A stretch of 64,000 nt of DNA from Moringa oleifera. Its lineage: Eukaryota; Streptophyta; Magnoliopsida; Brassicales; Moringaceae. Location of the stretch: contig JAJFZO010000742.1 in NCBI GenBank assembly GCA_021397835.1, forward strand, positions 1,993,001 through 2,057,000, given 5' to 3'. Position 1 is the stretch's first letter, and each line of letters begins with the position of its first letter. Under the pieces are notes generated by a model that was not told the origin of the DNA, ran no database searches, and was given only the letters and a program-made list of their open reading frames with translations. Of the stretch, positions 36,670 through 48,731 are shown one piece after another. The position numbers were made by a program, and so were the translations under genes.

Positions 36670-36825
36670 ATGATGATCCTAAAAGAACTTCATAAAAAAT
36701 GTAACATACATGATGGTCCTAAGAGACCATCATAAAAAACGTAATATACATGATGGTCCTAAGAGACCATCATAAAAAATGTAACATACATGACGGTTCT
36801 GAGAGACTGTCATAAAAAATTTGTA
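36670..36825 (+). repeat. Four 40-bp palindromic subterminal repeats
   Basis: Units start at 36670, 36710, 36750 and 36790, exactly 40 bases apart. The second and third units contain ATGATGGTC-CTAAGA-GACCATCAT, a perfect 9-bp inverted repeat around a 6-base loop, followed by AAAAAA and GTAAYATAC. The first unit and the last (ATGACGGTTCTGAGAGACTG) are diverged. In CACTA elements subterminal repeats bind the TNPA-type protein, so these are probable binding sites. Confidence 0.8.
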
Positions 36826-39199
36826 ATTAGAAAAAAGAAATTGTAATAGAGACTCAAACACAATCTTTCTTTTGTAAATGTTATTGCCATCCGATCTAAA
36901 GAAACCCCATGTGATTTGTTTTTTTGTGATTTTAAACAGTATACATGATCTACTGTAATACTTAAAGATCTTCACCCACGCACTGCCAGCATACTTCCTT
37001 CATTCTCCTATGAAAACCATTCTTTTAAATATAAATTTCTCTCTTTCAATGTCATATAATTAATGCGAAGCTTCATTCTTTCACGAAATTTTGCGAAATA
37101 GGCATCGTGCACTGTCGAATGATACCATTGAAGGAAGAAAAGTGGTATGTGAAATTAATAAAACTTTCATCTCGTATTATGAGAGAGAAAGAGAGATTTT
37201 TTTATCAAATTTTATAATTTCTTACTCAGTTTTATTCTAAAATTTTCTTTTATTGGCATCTTGCACTGCCGGATGATACTCATGTTTGTTACCCTTGTGA
37301 TACTAGAAATTATAAGTAAATCAAAGGAGAAAATTTTTACTAGAGCATGTTCTTTGTGAATTTGAAAATCAGTGCTGTTGTTTATATTCTTGAAACACAA
37401 TCACCACCCATCTTAAGATATATCAAGTATTGCACCATTTTGTCTAAATAGAGTCATTATTTCAGGCTGTCACTTGTTAGGATGCATCCTATTGAAGCAA
37501 TTTTGCTTTATTTCTTGTCTGAATCAAAGATCTTAGCTTGCTCTGTGAATGATTGTTAATGCTTGTTATCCATAGTTTAACAAAGTTTAATCACTGGTTT
37601 ATAGTAGATGATGTTCCTCTTACATCTCTGTAATTTAGCTTAGTGACCCTACAACTAGTAATCATTTAGTTGGAAATAACTGAACTAGTAGGGTAGGCTT
37701 AGTTTGGTTTTGTAGTAACTATTAGATTGATATTTTTAGTAATACTGTGATCACATCATGAGTTTATACGTCATTTCCTCCATCCTCCTATATTGATAAC
37801 CATTAAGGCTGATTTTTTATCCTTTTTTTTTTTTGAATTCTTGTGAAATATAAAGGTCTGGTATAGAATATCTGACCCACCAAAGCATTCAGGCTGATTA
37901 GTTAATGATGCATTCTTTTCTAATTTAGTATGAAAGATGAAGGCCTGTTTCAGAATATATGACCCAACGCTGTTGGCTTAGACACATTACTTACTTAAGA
38001 GTAATAGTAAAATCATATCATTCTTGATTTTTCACTTGTCTTTCTTCAAAATATTCATGGCAAAGTAACAGAACATATGAGCTACACAGCTAGGTAAAGG
38101 TCAAAAAACTTAACTTATTTATGTCATTCATTCTATTACACGAGTTTCAAAAGTAGACCTGAAGCACTTCTCGCATACCAATGTTGCCTTCTCTACAAGC
38201 AAGACCATTTAAAGCACCAAGTTTTACAACTCTGTTTCTCCTCAATGGATCTTGGACTTTTTAACACCATTCTTCTTTAACCCAACAAGTCTTAGGCCTA
38301 ATAACACACCCTTAGAAAGCATTACCATTTTTGGCTACAGAGCCTTGACTGGCAACGTATTATTATTTTCTCAAACTTAAAGCATGTAGTACATGAATTA
38401 AGTCCTTCACTCTCTATATAGTGCAATCCATGTTGCTTACCAAAGAAGACTACTAATATTTTCTTAAAGAATTTTGTAGCTTTAACTTAATTTTTATTGT
38501 GACTGTGGCTTTATTGATTTGCTAAATAGTTTACATGTTTTAAGTATTTTTTTTACTATTTTGAATTCTAGTTTAGTTTCCACTATGATATTAGAAATTC
38601 TAAGTAAATCATGGTAAAAAATATTAGTTTCACAAATATTTTGGATAATTGATAAGTAATGTGTCTTATTAACACACAGTACTTGATGGATTAGGGATTA
38701 CTTTAGTTGAAGCAAAGACAAACCAATAATAAGAGAATAATTGTTGAGAGAAAAAGTTTATTGATATTCAGGTACTTTAATTAAAGTGGAACCTTGTTAG
38801 TATTTCGCTTTACTAGTAATAAAGGCTTTTTTTCTCATAGATGATATGATTCATCATGTAGGATAATTGCAAATCAATAGTCAGTTGCTCGTTCAAAAGA
38901 AAAGGAAGCTTGTTACATATTAATAGAACTTGAGAGAGAAATCAAAACCCTTCAGATAGAAGCTATTACTTTTTCTGCACAACTACGTTATTTCAGGTTG
39001 GCAATTCTTTAGTAATTTACTAATGTACCATGTGTTTAGAAAAAATAGTCTTCACTTTGCCTAAGGCCTTTCAGCCTAGTGGGCACCTTGTTTCTTATCC
39101 TATTTTTACAATAACATTGCTTTACATTATATGTATTACGTACATAATAAGCATACATAATAAATGAACTTCTTTTATTTTGTCATCATAGGATAAAAT
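36826..39199. other. CACTA element interior upstream of the transposase
   Basis: No long frame. By position this should hold the element's promoter and untranslated first exons or introns of the TNP2 gene. A motif CATCxTGCACTGyCGxATGATAC occurs twice, at about 37103 and 37257, about 150 bases apart, indicating a small duplication. Confidence 0.4.
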
Positions 39200-42100
39200 A
39201 TGGATAAATCTTTGATGCATTTGAATAGATTGTCCAAGGAGTTTTTTGATGGAGTGGATGAGTTTTTTGTTTTCGTCATTTCTCATTATGAAGATCCTAT
39301 ACTTATTAGATGTCCTTGTCAATCGTATGCTAATTTGACATTATTAAATGTTGAAGAAGTAAAGTATCATTTGTTTAGTAAAAGGATTGATCAGACATAT
39401 AAGAGATAGATTTAGCATGAAGAAGAGTGTTTTTCTAGATCTTGCACAAGAAAGAAATCAGTGTTTGATGAATCTTACAAGGATGATCATATCGATAATA
39501 CGATAGACATGGTTAATGATGCATTTGAATATTGTTAGATGATCCCAAATTATTTCAGAACTTACTAGAAGATGCAGAAAAGCCTTTATATCTTGGTGAT
39601 ACGAAATATACTAAGTTATTTGCATTGATAAGATTATATAATATAAAAGAGAAGTATGGGTGGTCAGACAAGAGCTTTTCTAATTTTTTAAGCTATTTGT
39701 TTGATATGTTTCTTACTGAAAATGAAACCCCTACATCAATGTACAAAGCAAAAAAAAAAAAAAAAAAACTATGAGCACATTGGGTTTACATTATGAGAAA
39801 TGATTGTATACTCTATAGAAAGGAGTATAAGAATTTATCATCTTGTCCTACTTTTGGACTATCAAGATGGAAAGAAAATAGTAAGGTAAAAAATCAAATG
39901 AAAGAGATTCCTGCTAAAGTATTATAGTGCTTTCCTTCTATTCTACGGTTTAAGTGAATGTTTCAGTCACCATAAATTGCACAAGATTTAACTTGATATG
40001 CTAACAAAAGAGAAGTATATGAAAAACTAAGACACCCTGCTGATTCACCTGCTTGGAAGTTAATAGACTTTAAGTGGCCAAGTTTTGCATTTGAACACAA
40101 AAATCTTTTATTGGCTATTTCTACTGATGGAATAAATCCATATAGTTCTCTTAGTAATGCATATAGTTATTGGCCAGTGGTAATGATAATATATAATCTA
40201 CTACCTTAGTTATGTATGAAATGAAAATTCATGATGTTATCCCTATTTATATCAAGACTTTGCTAACCAGGTAATGATATTAATATATATCTTCCTCCAT
40301 TGATTGATGATTTGAAGCTTCTATGGGAGGTCGGTATAAAAGTTTATGATTTTTGTCAAAAAGAGTTGTTTATATTACGAGTTATTTTATTGTGGATAAT
40401 TAATAATTTTTCTGCTTATCGAAATCTTTCTGGTTGTTTAGTGAAGAGATATTATACTTGTCCAATATGTGTTAAAAGCATATATACTTATAGATTACAA
40501 CATGGTAAGAAGAATGTATATATGAGTCATAAACGATTCCTTCTAAAAAAAGCACCCATTTAGAAAACAAAAGAAAGTATTCAATGGGGAACATGAAACT
40601 GATTCACCTCCTTGTACACTAAGTGGAGAAGAAATGCTACAGAAAGTAAGCTCCATTACTAATGTATGTGGTAAAAAAATAGCTACTAAGAGGAAAATGA
40701 CACGGGAGTAAAGATTGAATGACAATATTCAAACATGCTTCAAGAAGAAATCATGCTTTTTGACCTTGAATATTAGGAACATTTACATGTTTGACACAAT
40801 TTAGATGTAATGCATATTGAAAAAAATGTTTGCGAAAGCATCTATGAAACTTTACTTAATATTCCTAAAAAATCTAAAGATGGATCAACACTTGACTGGA
40901 CCTTGTAGAAATTAGCTGAAGAAAAGAGTTAGCTCCTAAGGTTGTAAATAGTCATACTCATTTAACAGCTGCTTGTGACACTCTAAGCAAATCAGAGAGA
41001 AGGTGTTTTATGAGACATTATCAAACATAAAAGTTTCATATAGGTATTCTTCAAATTTCAGAAATCTTGTGTCAATGACAGATATAAAAATTCAAGGTTT
41101 TAAGTCTAACAATTGTCATGCTCTTATGCAACAACTTTTACCATTGGCTATTAACTCAGTTTTCCCAAAACATGTTAGATATGCAATCATGAGATTTTGC
41201 TTCTTCTTCAATGCTTTGTGTAGTAAGGTTGTGGATGTTTTAAAACTAGGCAAATTACAGCAAGATTTAGTGGTAGCTCTTTGATTATTTGAAAAATACT
41301 TTCCACCTTCTTTTTTTGATATGATGGTGCATTTGACAATGCACCTTGTTAGAGAAGTGAGATTATGTGGATCAGTATACCTTAGATGAATGTATCCATT
41401 TGAACAATTCATGAAAACTTTGAATGGATACATTCGTAACCATAATCGTTCTGAAGGATGTATTGTTAAATGCTACATTTCAGAAGAAGCACTTGAATTT
41501 TATGAAGGTTATCACTTTAACATGCATCCAATTAACATTTCATATGGAAAAAAAGACAACATCTAAGTTAAAAAGCCCTTACCTAGTGGTTACATTATTA
41601 CTGATGATCGACAAGAATTAGAGCAAGCACATCTTTATGTATTACTGAATTCACTTGACATCCAACCACATGTCAAGTATGCCTTTTCCTAATTTATGTG
41701 TATTTTGATTATAAAACATATGCTTCATACATGTATGCATTCATTAGATGAGCTTAACCTTATTTTATTAACAGTGAGCATATCAAGTATGTGAAATTAT
41801 AGTGTCTCTGTCAATCAAAACAATCTAAATGGTTATAAGATAAGTATATTCAAATCTTTAATTTCTTGGTTTCGAAAAAAGATACTTACCCATTTCTTTA
41901 ACATGACCATATGTCTTCTATTTATTTAACACTAAAATCTATTTGATAAAACTTATGTCAATAAGTTGCATCAGAAATACAAAGACAAAATCAACCTTCC
42001 TTTTTGATGAAATAGGTAGCACATGGACCTTGTCCTGAAGTTATAAAATATTTTGGATATTATATAAATGGCTATTACTTCTATACATGGGAATGTGATA

Positions 42101-42600
42101 ATAATCGAGTCATACAAAATAATGAAGTTACTGTAGTTACAACAATAATGCAAATTTCAAGTGCTAGGGACAAAAATCCAGTAATTAGACAATTGTTATT
42201 TTATGGTATTATCTAGGAGATATGGGAACTCGATTAGCACATGTTCAAAACAACATTTTTCAAATGTAATTAGGTTAAAAATAATGGCGGGATTAAATTA
42301 GATGATGTTAGTCACATATTAGTTCATCTTAAACAACATGACCATAAATCTAATTGTTTCATTTTAAACAGGTCTTTTACGTCCCTGACGAACTAGATTT
42401 AAGATGGTCTATTGTTTGCTTTACTTTACAAAAAGGCTATAAACATAATGAGAGAAATAATGATTTGGACAACATAGAAGAATATAATTCAATTATTAAT
42501 GGCATACTTGAAATTGGTAAAAATGATGAAATCAATGAGGATGATGTTAACTATATACGACCCGATTGAGATGAAACTTGGATTGATGAAGCCTACAAGT
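39200..42600 (+). pseudogene. TNP2-type CACTA transposase with DUF4218 and DUF4216 regions, broken
   Basis: The start MDKSLMHLNRLSKEFFDGV (39200) is the transposase-associated domain, with CPC retained. The TNP2 domain follows in pieces: LLEDAEKPLYLGDTKYTKL (about 39553), YGWSDKSFSNF, HPADSPAWKL, AISTDGINPYSSL (about 40109), a long open piece at 40300-40563 with LIDDLKLLWEVGIKVYD, and LDVMHIEKNVCES (about 40805). DUF4218 spans about 41003-41690 (open piece 41003-41284, then LTMHLVREVRLCG and HNRSEGCI). DUF4216 spans about 42016-42600 (VAHGPCPEVIKYFGYYINGY, then KQVFYVPDELDLRWS). Stops after YKR, FEYC and ELFK-type positions plus frame changes break it. Some gaps are probably introns. Confidence 0.9.
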
Positions 42601-42739
42601 AAACTTTATAACTCAAGGCAAAAAAGTTTGATTGATTTCTGTTTTTCTTTTATGACAGTATTATTTATTGCAAGAACTAGTATCATATAATGAATTATGC
42701 TTTAACTATTTATTTGGATTATATTTTATGTTTGTGGGA

Positions 42740-45700
42740 TTGTAGACATAACTAAAAAGTTGTCAGAGTTGCCTACCAAATCTAGAGGACTAACAAAATT
42801 ATTGAAATAAAAAAATTTGAAGACGAAGAAGGTAGTACAGTGTAATTCAAAAGGTGTACCATACAGTGGTAAAGCTAAATCCTTTATATCTACTCTTGGA
42901 GTTCTTGCACGTACCATGGTACCTATAAGTTATAGTAACTGGCGAAAGGTTTCTGATCATTTGAAAGAAAAAATGTGGGAATATGTTCAGGTTTAACACT
43001 TTCACCCTAAATATTTAATTATATTTTCATTAGCATAGTAATTTATCAAATTTTATTTATAAGATACATTTAAAATTGATCGTCACATGAAAAAGTCTAT
43101 CTTATAATCAATTGGCAACAAATTTAGAACATTCAAGAATATCCTAATAATAAAATATATAATGTCTTTTGCCGACAATCTTGATGCTATAGCGAGACCA
43201 CCTCTGATCTACAGTTTTATTTCATAAAATGGTTAAAAGATGTTCATTAAATCATGACTTACAAAGGATTTTAAGATACATTTATGTTATTATATGTTTT
43301 TTTGAACAATAAATATTTCATGTTTTTTCATTAACTACAATAAAACATTATAGAAATTGAGTGAGGAACAAAAAAAATGACAAAAATATAGTAAATATCT
43401 TCATCGATTAAGTTGAGGTGGATATGCAACCTTAGAGCACAAATTGATAACTTTCTCACTTTCACATTCTTTGTGATGATTTTAAGAATAACTCTTTCTA
43501 ATTTTTAATTTGTTACTCCGTCTTTACAGAAAGCAAAACTCAAGGTAACATATGAGATTGATTGTAGTGAATTATGAAAGCTAGTACAACAAGATAAAGA
43601 ATGACATTATGCACTAGAAATGATGCTTATCATTGAAAAAATTATAAGGAATTCTTTTTTATGAATCTTACATAAATGTTTAAAACCTTGTCTTTATAAG
43701 ATTATTTGCTGAAGTTTGAAGATAGTGAGGCAGTAAGGGAAAATTAGAAACTGTTTGATTATGTTTGGTATGAAAGAAAATATGAAGGGTAAAATGTAAA
43801 AGATTACTACACTATTTATATTTTCCAAGCAATGAGGCAGTAATGAAAACTTTTTGTGTGTGTTTGGCATTATGGAAGATATGATGGGGTAAAATGTATA
43901 AGATTAATACAGTTTATATTTTTCAGACAGTAAGATAGCATTGGAAATATTCTCTATTTGTTTGGCATGAAAGAAAATATGACGAGGTAAAATGTATAAG
44001 ATTACTAGGTTTTTTATATTTTTCAGGCAGTAAGGTAATACTGAAAACATTTTATGTGTGTTTAGCATGAAGGAAAATACGAAAGAGTAAAATACATAAG
44101 ATTACTAGATTGTTTACATTTTTCAAGCAGTGAGGTAGTATTGGAAATATTCTCTATGTGTTTGGCATGAAAGAAAATATGAAAGGGTAAAACGCATAAG
44201 ATTACTAGGTTGTTTATATTTTTTAGGCAGTGACACAGTATTGAAAACATTCTGTGTGTGTTTGGCATGAAGAAAAATATGAATGGGTAAAATGCATAAA
44301 TTACTATACTGTTTATATTTTTTTAGGCAGTGAGGTAGTATTGGAAACATTCTTTGTATGTTTGGCATTTAAGAAAATATGAAAGGATAAAATGCATGCG
44401 TTACTATATTATTTATACTATTTAGGCAGCAAAGCAGTATACCTAGACAAAAAGTATTCTGTCTTTTTCTTCCCTACTTGTTTTCTTAACATACTTAAGT
44501 TAAGTTGCAATTTTTTTTTTTGTTTATTGCATGCAAGTCATGAATAATAACTTATAAACCTAGAAAATTAATTTTTATGTAATTTATACTTAATTTGACA
44601 TGGATTATTATATGATGAGTTAATGAAACAGTCAAAAGCTGGTATTATCACATTCTTAGGCAATGATGACATTTTAAGCAAAGTCATTTGTACTAATGAG
44701 CAAAAGGGTCGAGTTAGAGAAGTTGGAAAGTTTATCACTACTTTAGTGTTTTTTTTTTACTCCTAATAAGGTAGTATATTTAGAAGCTCACTTGGCTGAA
44801 GTGGAGCAAAAACTATTGTTATTGACTCAAGGAAGCATAGATACACATTCACGTATTGTACAACTTGAAGGTCATAACTTCAATAAGATACAAAAACTCG
44901 ATTCACCAGTGCTTATGAAGTATTCTTGCGATGTTTCTGATGAAGATTTGAAAATGAAGGTATTTACTTATTTATTTAATGCGGTAGACATTATTTTTAC
45001 TATTAATTATAATTAATAATATCACTTTTTTATGAATAGGGTATTGTATATAAATTAGTAGTGGATACACTAGAAAATGTTATTGCAATACGCACTATTA
45101 TTAATGGTTCTTGTGCCAATTTTATGGTTTTCATTGATCAAATATTCATTCAAGATGCTTGACTACCTATTGAAAATAAGAATGAATATCTTATATTTGT
45201 TAAAGATGCATTAGATCATCATGTAAGTTGGCCTAAAAACTTGGTTTTTACTCATATTATCCTTGTTTCTTTTTATGTTAAAATTATTTGACTTTTAAAA
45301 TTTGTTATTGTCACATATTTGGAGATAAAGAAAAAGAAAATCAATAAAAAGGTGGGATCCATTTCTAAGCAAGCTCTAGAGCAGTTCGCAAAAGCAGCTT
45401 TTGCATTGATGATTAATATGCGAAATGAAGTTAGAGTAAGATTTGATGATAATTTTTTTATTATCCATTTTATTGCTATTTTGGCTCAAAAGATTGCTCT
45501 ATCATGATTGATAAAAAAAAACTGGGAGAAACTAGCATTTTTTTGTATATTAAGTGAGATAGAATTCAATATCGGTTTATTTTAATATCTATATTTATAT
45601 GATTTAACTTTCAATTTATCTACTTTCAGATATCTACATACTAAATTAAAGGAATGAAAAAGTTGAAACAATTTGGCTTCATTAATCCTATGATTGTCTC

Positions 45701-46490
45701 ACTCTCTGGTAGACTAAACAATGAAAGTAGGTTAAAAGATAAAGCATGACATATTGCGAGTGGTCAGAAAAAACACATTCAAACCAAATTCTTTTCATGC
45801 CTTACAATCCAATAATTGCTTTACTGAGACGTATCTCATTTGACTATTTATCATCTTTTATTTTTCTTATTACAAATAGATTTCTTTGGGAATTAGTGGT
45901 TATTGATATGGTATCATAAATAGTATATCATTTGGATTCTTTAGGTCATGAAGTAAGACTTGATCTTAAAAAAATTGTGATCATGCGAGTACAAGTTTTA
46001 CTTTATGTCTTTTGCTTATTGGTTTCATTATTAATTCTAAAAACCACATGTTTTCAAATGTTTATTAGTTAATGATACAGGGGTTTTTAAGTGTTTCATT
46101 TGAGATCAAATATTACATGACGACAAATTTAAGTAAGTTCATTTTATTTTTTCATTATTAATAATATTAAAAATGATATGTATTAATGATTATATTTTTA
46201 CATGTATAGGCATCAATTCAAAGAGGTGGTATAAAACGCAGCTATTTTGTGCTTCAGTTTATGAAAGAAATCATTGAAGATTTAACAATTCTTTGTGAGA
46301 AGGTCATATTATTTATTTTATTTACATATTAAATGTTTTATATTTATAAATAATATCAAATTGATTATGTTGTCTTCTTTTGTGTTTTAATCTCAAAGTT
46401 CAATGGTAAGGATACATATAGTAATGAAGAAATTGATGAAGTATGTGGTGAATGGGTTATGCATATACAACAGTTACTATCATAGCTAGG
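42740..46490 (+). pseudogene. Ptta/En-Spm transposase domain joined to a Ulp1-like (C48) protease, broken
   Basis: The second gene of the element. The Ptta region has RGLTKLLK (about 42784), FISTLGVLARTMVPISYSNW (about 42886), a SIGNKFRTFKN block (about 43120), LSEEQKK and HRLS-GGYATLEHK (about 43357-43443), then GRVREVGKFITT (about 44708). A DUF8039-like region follows (SPVLMKYSCDVSDEDLKMK at about 44905; KLVVDTLENVIAIRTIINGS at about 45052). The C48 domain spans about 45660-46480: WELVVIDM, YHLDSLGHEVRLDLKKIV, YFVLQFMKEIIEDL and KDTYSNEEIDEV. The His before Trp is Leu (45884-45886) and the active Cys aligns with Arg (46237-46239). Stops interrupt several blocks. Confidence 0.85.
43728..44430 (+). 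repeat. About 100-bp tandem repeat, seven units, inside the second CACTA gene
   Basis: Units begin near 43729, 43837, 43926, 44025, 44126, 44225 and 44325, with a partial unit at 44422. Each runs GGCAGTGAGGTAGTATTGG, then TGTGTGTTTGGCATGA, then AAAATATGAAAGGGTAAAAT, then ATTACTA and TTTATATTTTT(C)AG. Every unit thus ends in a polypyrimidine-AG resembling a 3' splice site and contains GGGTAAAA resembling a 5' splice site. It lies in the intron-like gap between HRLS-GGYATLEHK and GRVREVGKF. Confidence 0.85.
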
Positions 46491-47309
46491 TATGTAATCC
46501 TTGTTGGCTCATTAATGGTTGTGTTTTAATTGTGTATTATTTGGCGTAGTTAAATTCAAGTATAATAGACTAATTCTATTCATTGAACGCTCTACCCATT
46601 TTATTTATTGAGCCATCTGCTAAATTTGTTAATTGAGTTTTTTGCCAATTTTATTGAGAATTCTATAAAGGTCATCTTCAAGAAGTTGGTAAAGTAAAGA
46701 ACAAGTAAAAGTATTCAAGCATGCATGTGAAATAAATATGTTTATGATAAGTTAATTTTCACATTTACTATTACATTACAAGAAGTTACATTTTTGATAT
46801 CTAGATGTAAGGAACTAAAATAGAAAATTGTATATTATGATTAATATATACCTTATGAGTTGTAAGAAGTTATATTTTTGACATCTAGATGCATTCTCAA
46901 CTTTTTGTTATGTTTGATTTTCAAGCTTTATTAGAATTGCTTATTTATTTTGATTTGTAAATTAATTATATATTAAATAAAGATGATCTAACAATGTATC
47001 TTTTCTATAACTATCGCAGGAGTGACACGTCTAATTCATCGGGTATTTTTTGATGTAATGATAGAACAGAGCAGTGAAGATGACATATTGTGTAATTTAA
47101 TTTGTAGACATTTTATTTATTCTTGATACTTAATATTATTATATTTTGTAAATTAATGATAATAGTTATAGTTATAAATATATGTAACTTTTGTTATTTG
47201 ATATTTTTTTGTATTAATTGCAAAAATAAATTATAAATATTAATTAATTAACTAAAATTATAAAAAATAAATTTATGTGATTAATTAATAAAAATAATAA
47301 AACATAAAT
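46491..47309. other. CACTA element 3' non-coding region
   Basis: AT-rich sequence downstream of the protease remnant. A ~40-bp phrase containing AAGAAGTTA(T/C)ATTTTTGA(T/C)AT and ATCTAGATG occurs twice (about 46778 and 46865). No coding sequence. Confidence 0.4.
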
Positions 47310-47590
47310 ATTTTTTATGACGATCATAAAAACTGTTATAAAAACATGCATATTTTTTATATTCATAAAAACTGTCATTAATAAGTGAAAGTTTTTAATG
47401 ATGATCACAATGACTGTCATGATATCATGAATGTATTTTATAACGGTCTATTATGGTTCGTCATCTATCATATATCATAATTAATACTTTAATTTTTTAA
47501 TAACGGTTAAAAATCGTCAAAAATTTATGACGGTCTTTTAAAACGTCATAAAGTTTTTACGTCATCACTTACCATGACAGTTTACTGACT
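47310..47590 (+). repeat. Right subterminal repeats of the CACTA element
   Basis: Repeated ATGACGATCATAAAAACTGT, ATGATGATCACAATGACTGT and ATGACGGTCTTTTAAAACGT words, often as small inverted repeats, mirror the subterminal words at the left end (ATGATGGTC, GACTGTCAT). They are more diverged and less regularly spaced than the left array. Confidence 0.65.
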
Positions 47591-47629
47591 ACAATAAAAA
47601 GTTTTTTATAATGAGTATTGCCTGATTTA

Positions 47630-47642
47630 TTCTCTTGTAGTG
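47630..47642 (-). repeat. Right terminal inverted repeat of the CACTA element
   Basis: Plus-strand TTCTCTTGTAGTG, the inverse of CACTACAAGAGAA, with an intact TAGTG end. Confidence 0.75.
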
Positions 47643-48731
47643 AAAGAGAAACAAGAAATATTTTATGAAAAAAAGGTTTGTATTAATTTAATATAAAAGT
47701 TTAAGATTTATTTGAACACTTTTTAAAGATTGGGTTTGATTAGATATAAAGAGTATATTTTGAAGTATTTTGAAATATTTACCAAAAAATAAGTCTATTT
47801 TTATGGTTGAAATATCTAAAAAATTATTCGAATAGACTTTACGCTCCATTCAAGTCCATCATTCAGTTTTAATTAATTTTCAATTGAAGAGTTATTTATA
47901 ATGAATTTTTTAAATTCTTGATAGTAAAATTTTAAAAAATATTTTTCATACTTAAAGAAATTTAAAATTTTTATAATGATAAATTAAATATTTTTCTACT
48001 TTCATAAAAAATTTCAAGTCAAAATTCATAATAAATTTTTAATTTGAATATCTTTAATTTTTAAAATTTTTAAAGATGTTCAATTTGATTATTTTCTATC
48101 AATTAGAATTTATTTAGAGATATTTTGATACTTAAAGTAAAAATGAGTAGATATAATATTCTTCAATATTAAATGATATTTATTCTAAAATTTAAAACTA
48201 AATTAAATTAAAATATTAAAAATATAATCTAATTAAATTAAAATATTAAAAATATAATCTATCTAACAAATATTTTTATATAAACTAAAAAGTATAATTT
48301 AGTTTTATGTAAAGATGTATTTTATTCTTTTTCTTCAAACCTTTGCTTTTAGAATATTTTCAAATAAACTTTGATGTATTGATTTTGTCTAAAAATCTAA
48401 TGATATTTTTTTATTAAAATAATTTAAAATAAAACAAATGAATTCTATATTTTATTTATTAAATTTGAATAATTTTTTGATTGATGATTTTTTTATAAAT
48501 TTATAAATTTTTGATAATGTAATTTTTGAAAAATATTTTTAATATTCAAAAATTTTAATTAATTTTATGATATAAATTTAAATATTTTTTAAATTTATAA
48601 AAAATTTAAAATTAAAATTCTAACCTAATATTTAAAATAATATTTATATAAACAATTTAAAATTAATGAACCAAAATTTATTTATAAATGTTCTAATATT
48701 TATTATATTAAATAAATAGTTTATAAAGATA
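47643..48731. other. AT-rich spacer with copy 3 of the foldback family (minus)
   Basis: About 47880-48110, read on the minus strand, repeats the block order of 31375-31560 (AATTAAAGATATTCAAATT, then TGAATTTTGACTTGAAATTT). A 45-bp phrase containing AAATTAAAATATTAAAAATA is duplicated in tandem at about 48190-48260. Composition changes sharply to GC-richer sequence at about 48732, where the next gene's leader begins. Confidence 0.5.

Larger units (their letters stand above)
36595..47642 (+). mobile_element. CACTA (En/Spm) transposon, about 11 kb, decayed
   Basis: The left end CAATACAAGAGAA (36595-36607) matches the inverted right end, CACTACAAGAGAA as reverse complement of 47630-47642, at 12 of 13 bases. 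The one difference is in the CACTA core at the left. The adjacent 3 bases are AGA and AAA, compatible with a decayed 3-bp target duplication. Both ends have subterminal repeats with ATGATGGTC/GACCATCAT or ATGACGGTC words. Inside, in order on the plus strand, are TNP2 transposase remnants, DUF4218 and DUF4216 regions, then a Ptta/En-Spm region joined to a C48 protease. Every coding part has stops or frame changes, so it is not autonomous. Confidence 0.85.

Noticed and set aside
44062..44368. Two repetitive minus-strand frames rich in Cys and His (CHCLKN/LPFHIF repeats)
   Set aside because: They are antisense readings of the ~100-bp tandem array. Their periodicity comes from the DNA repeat, not from a repeat protein.
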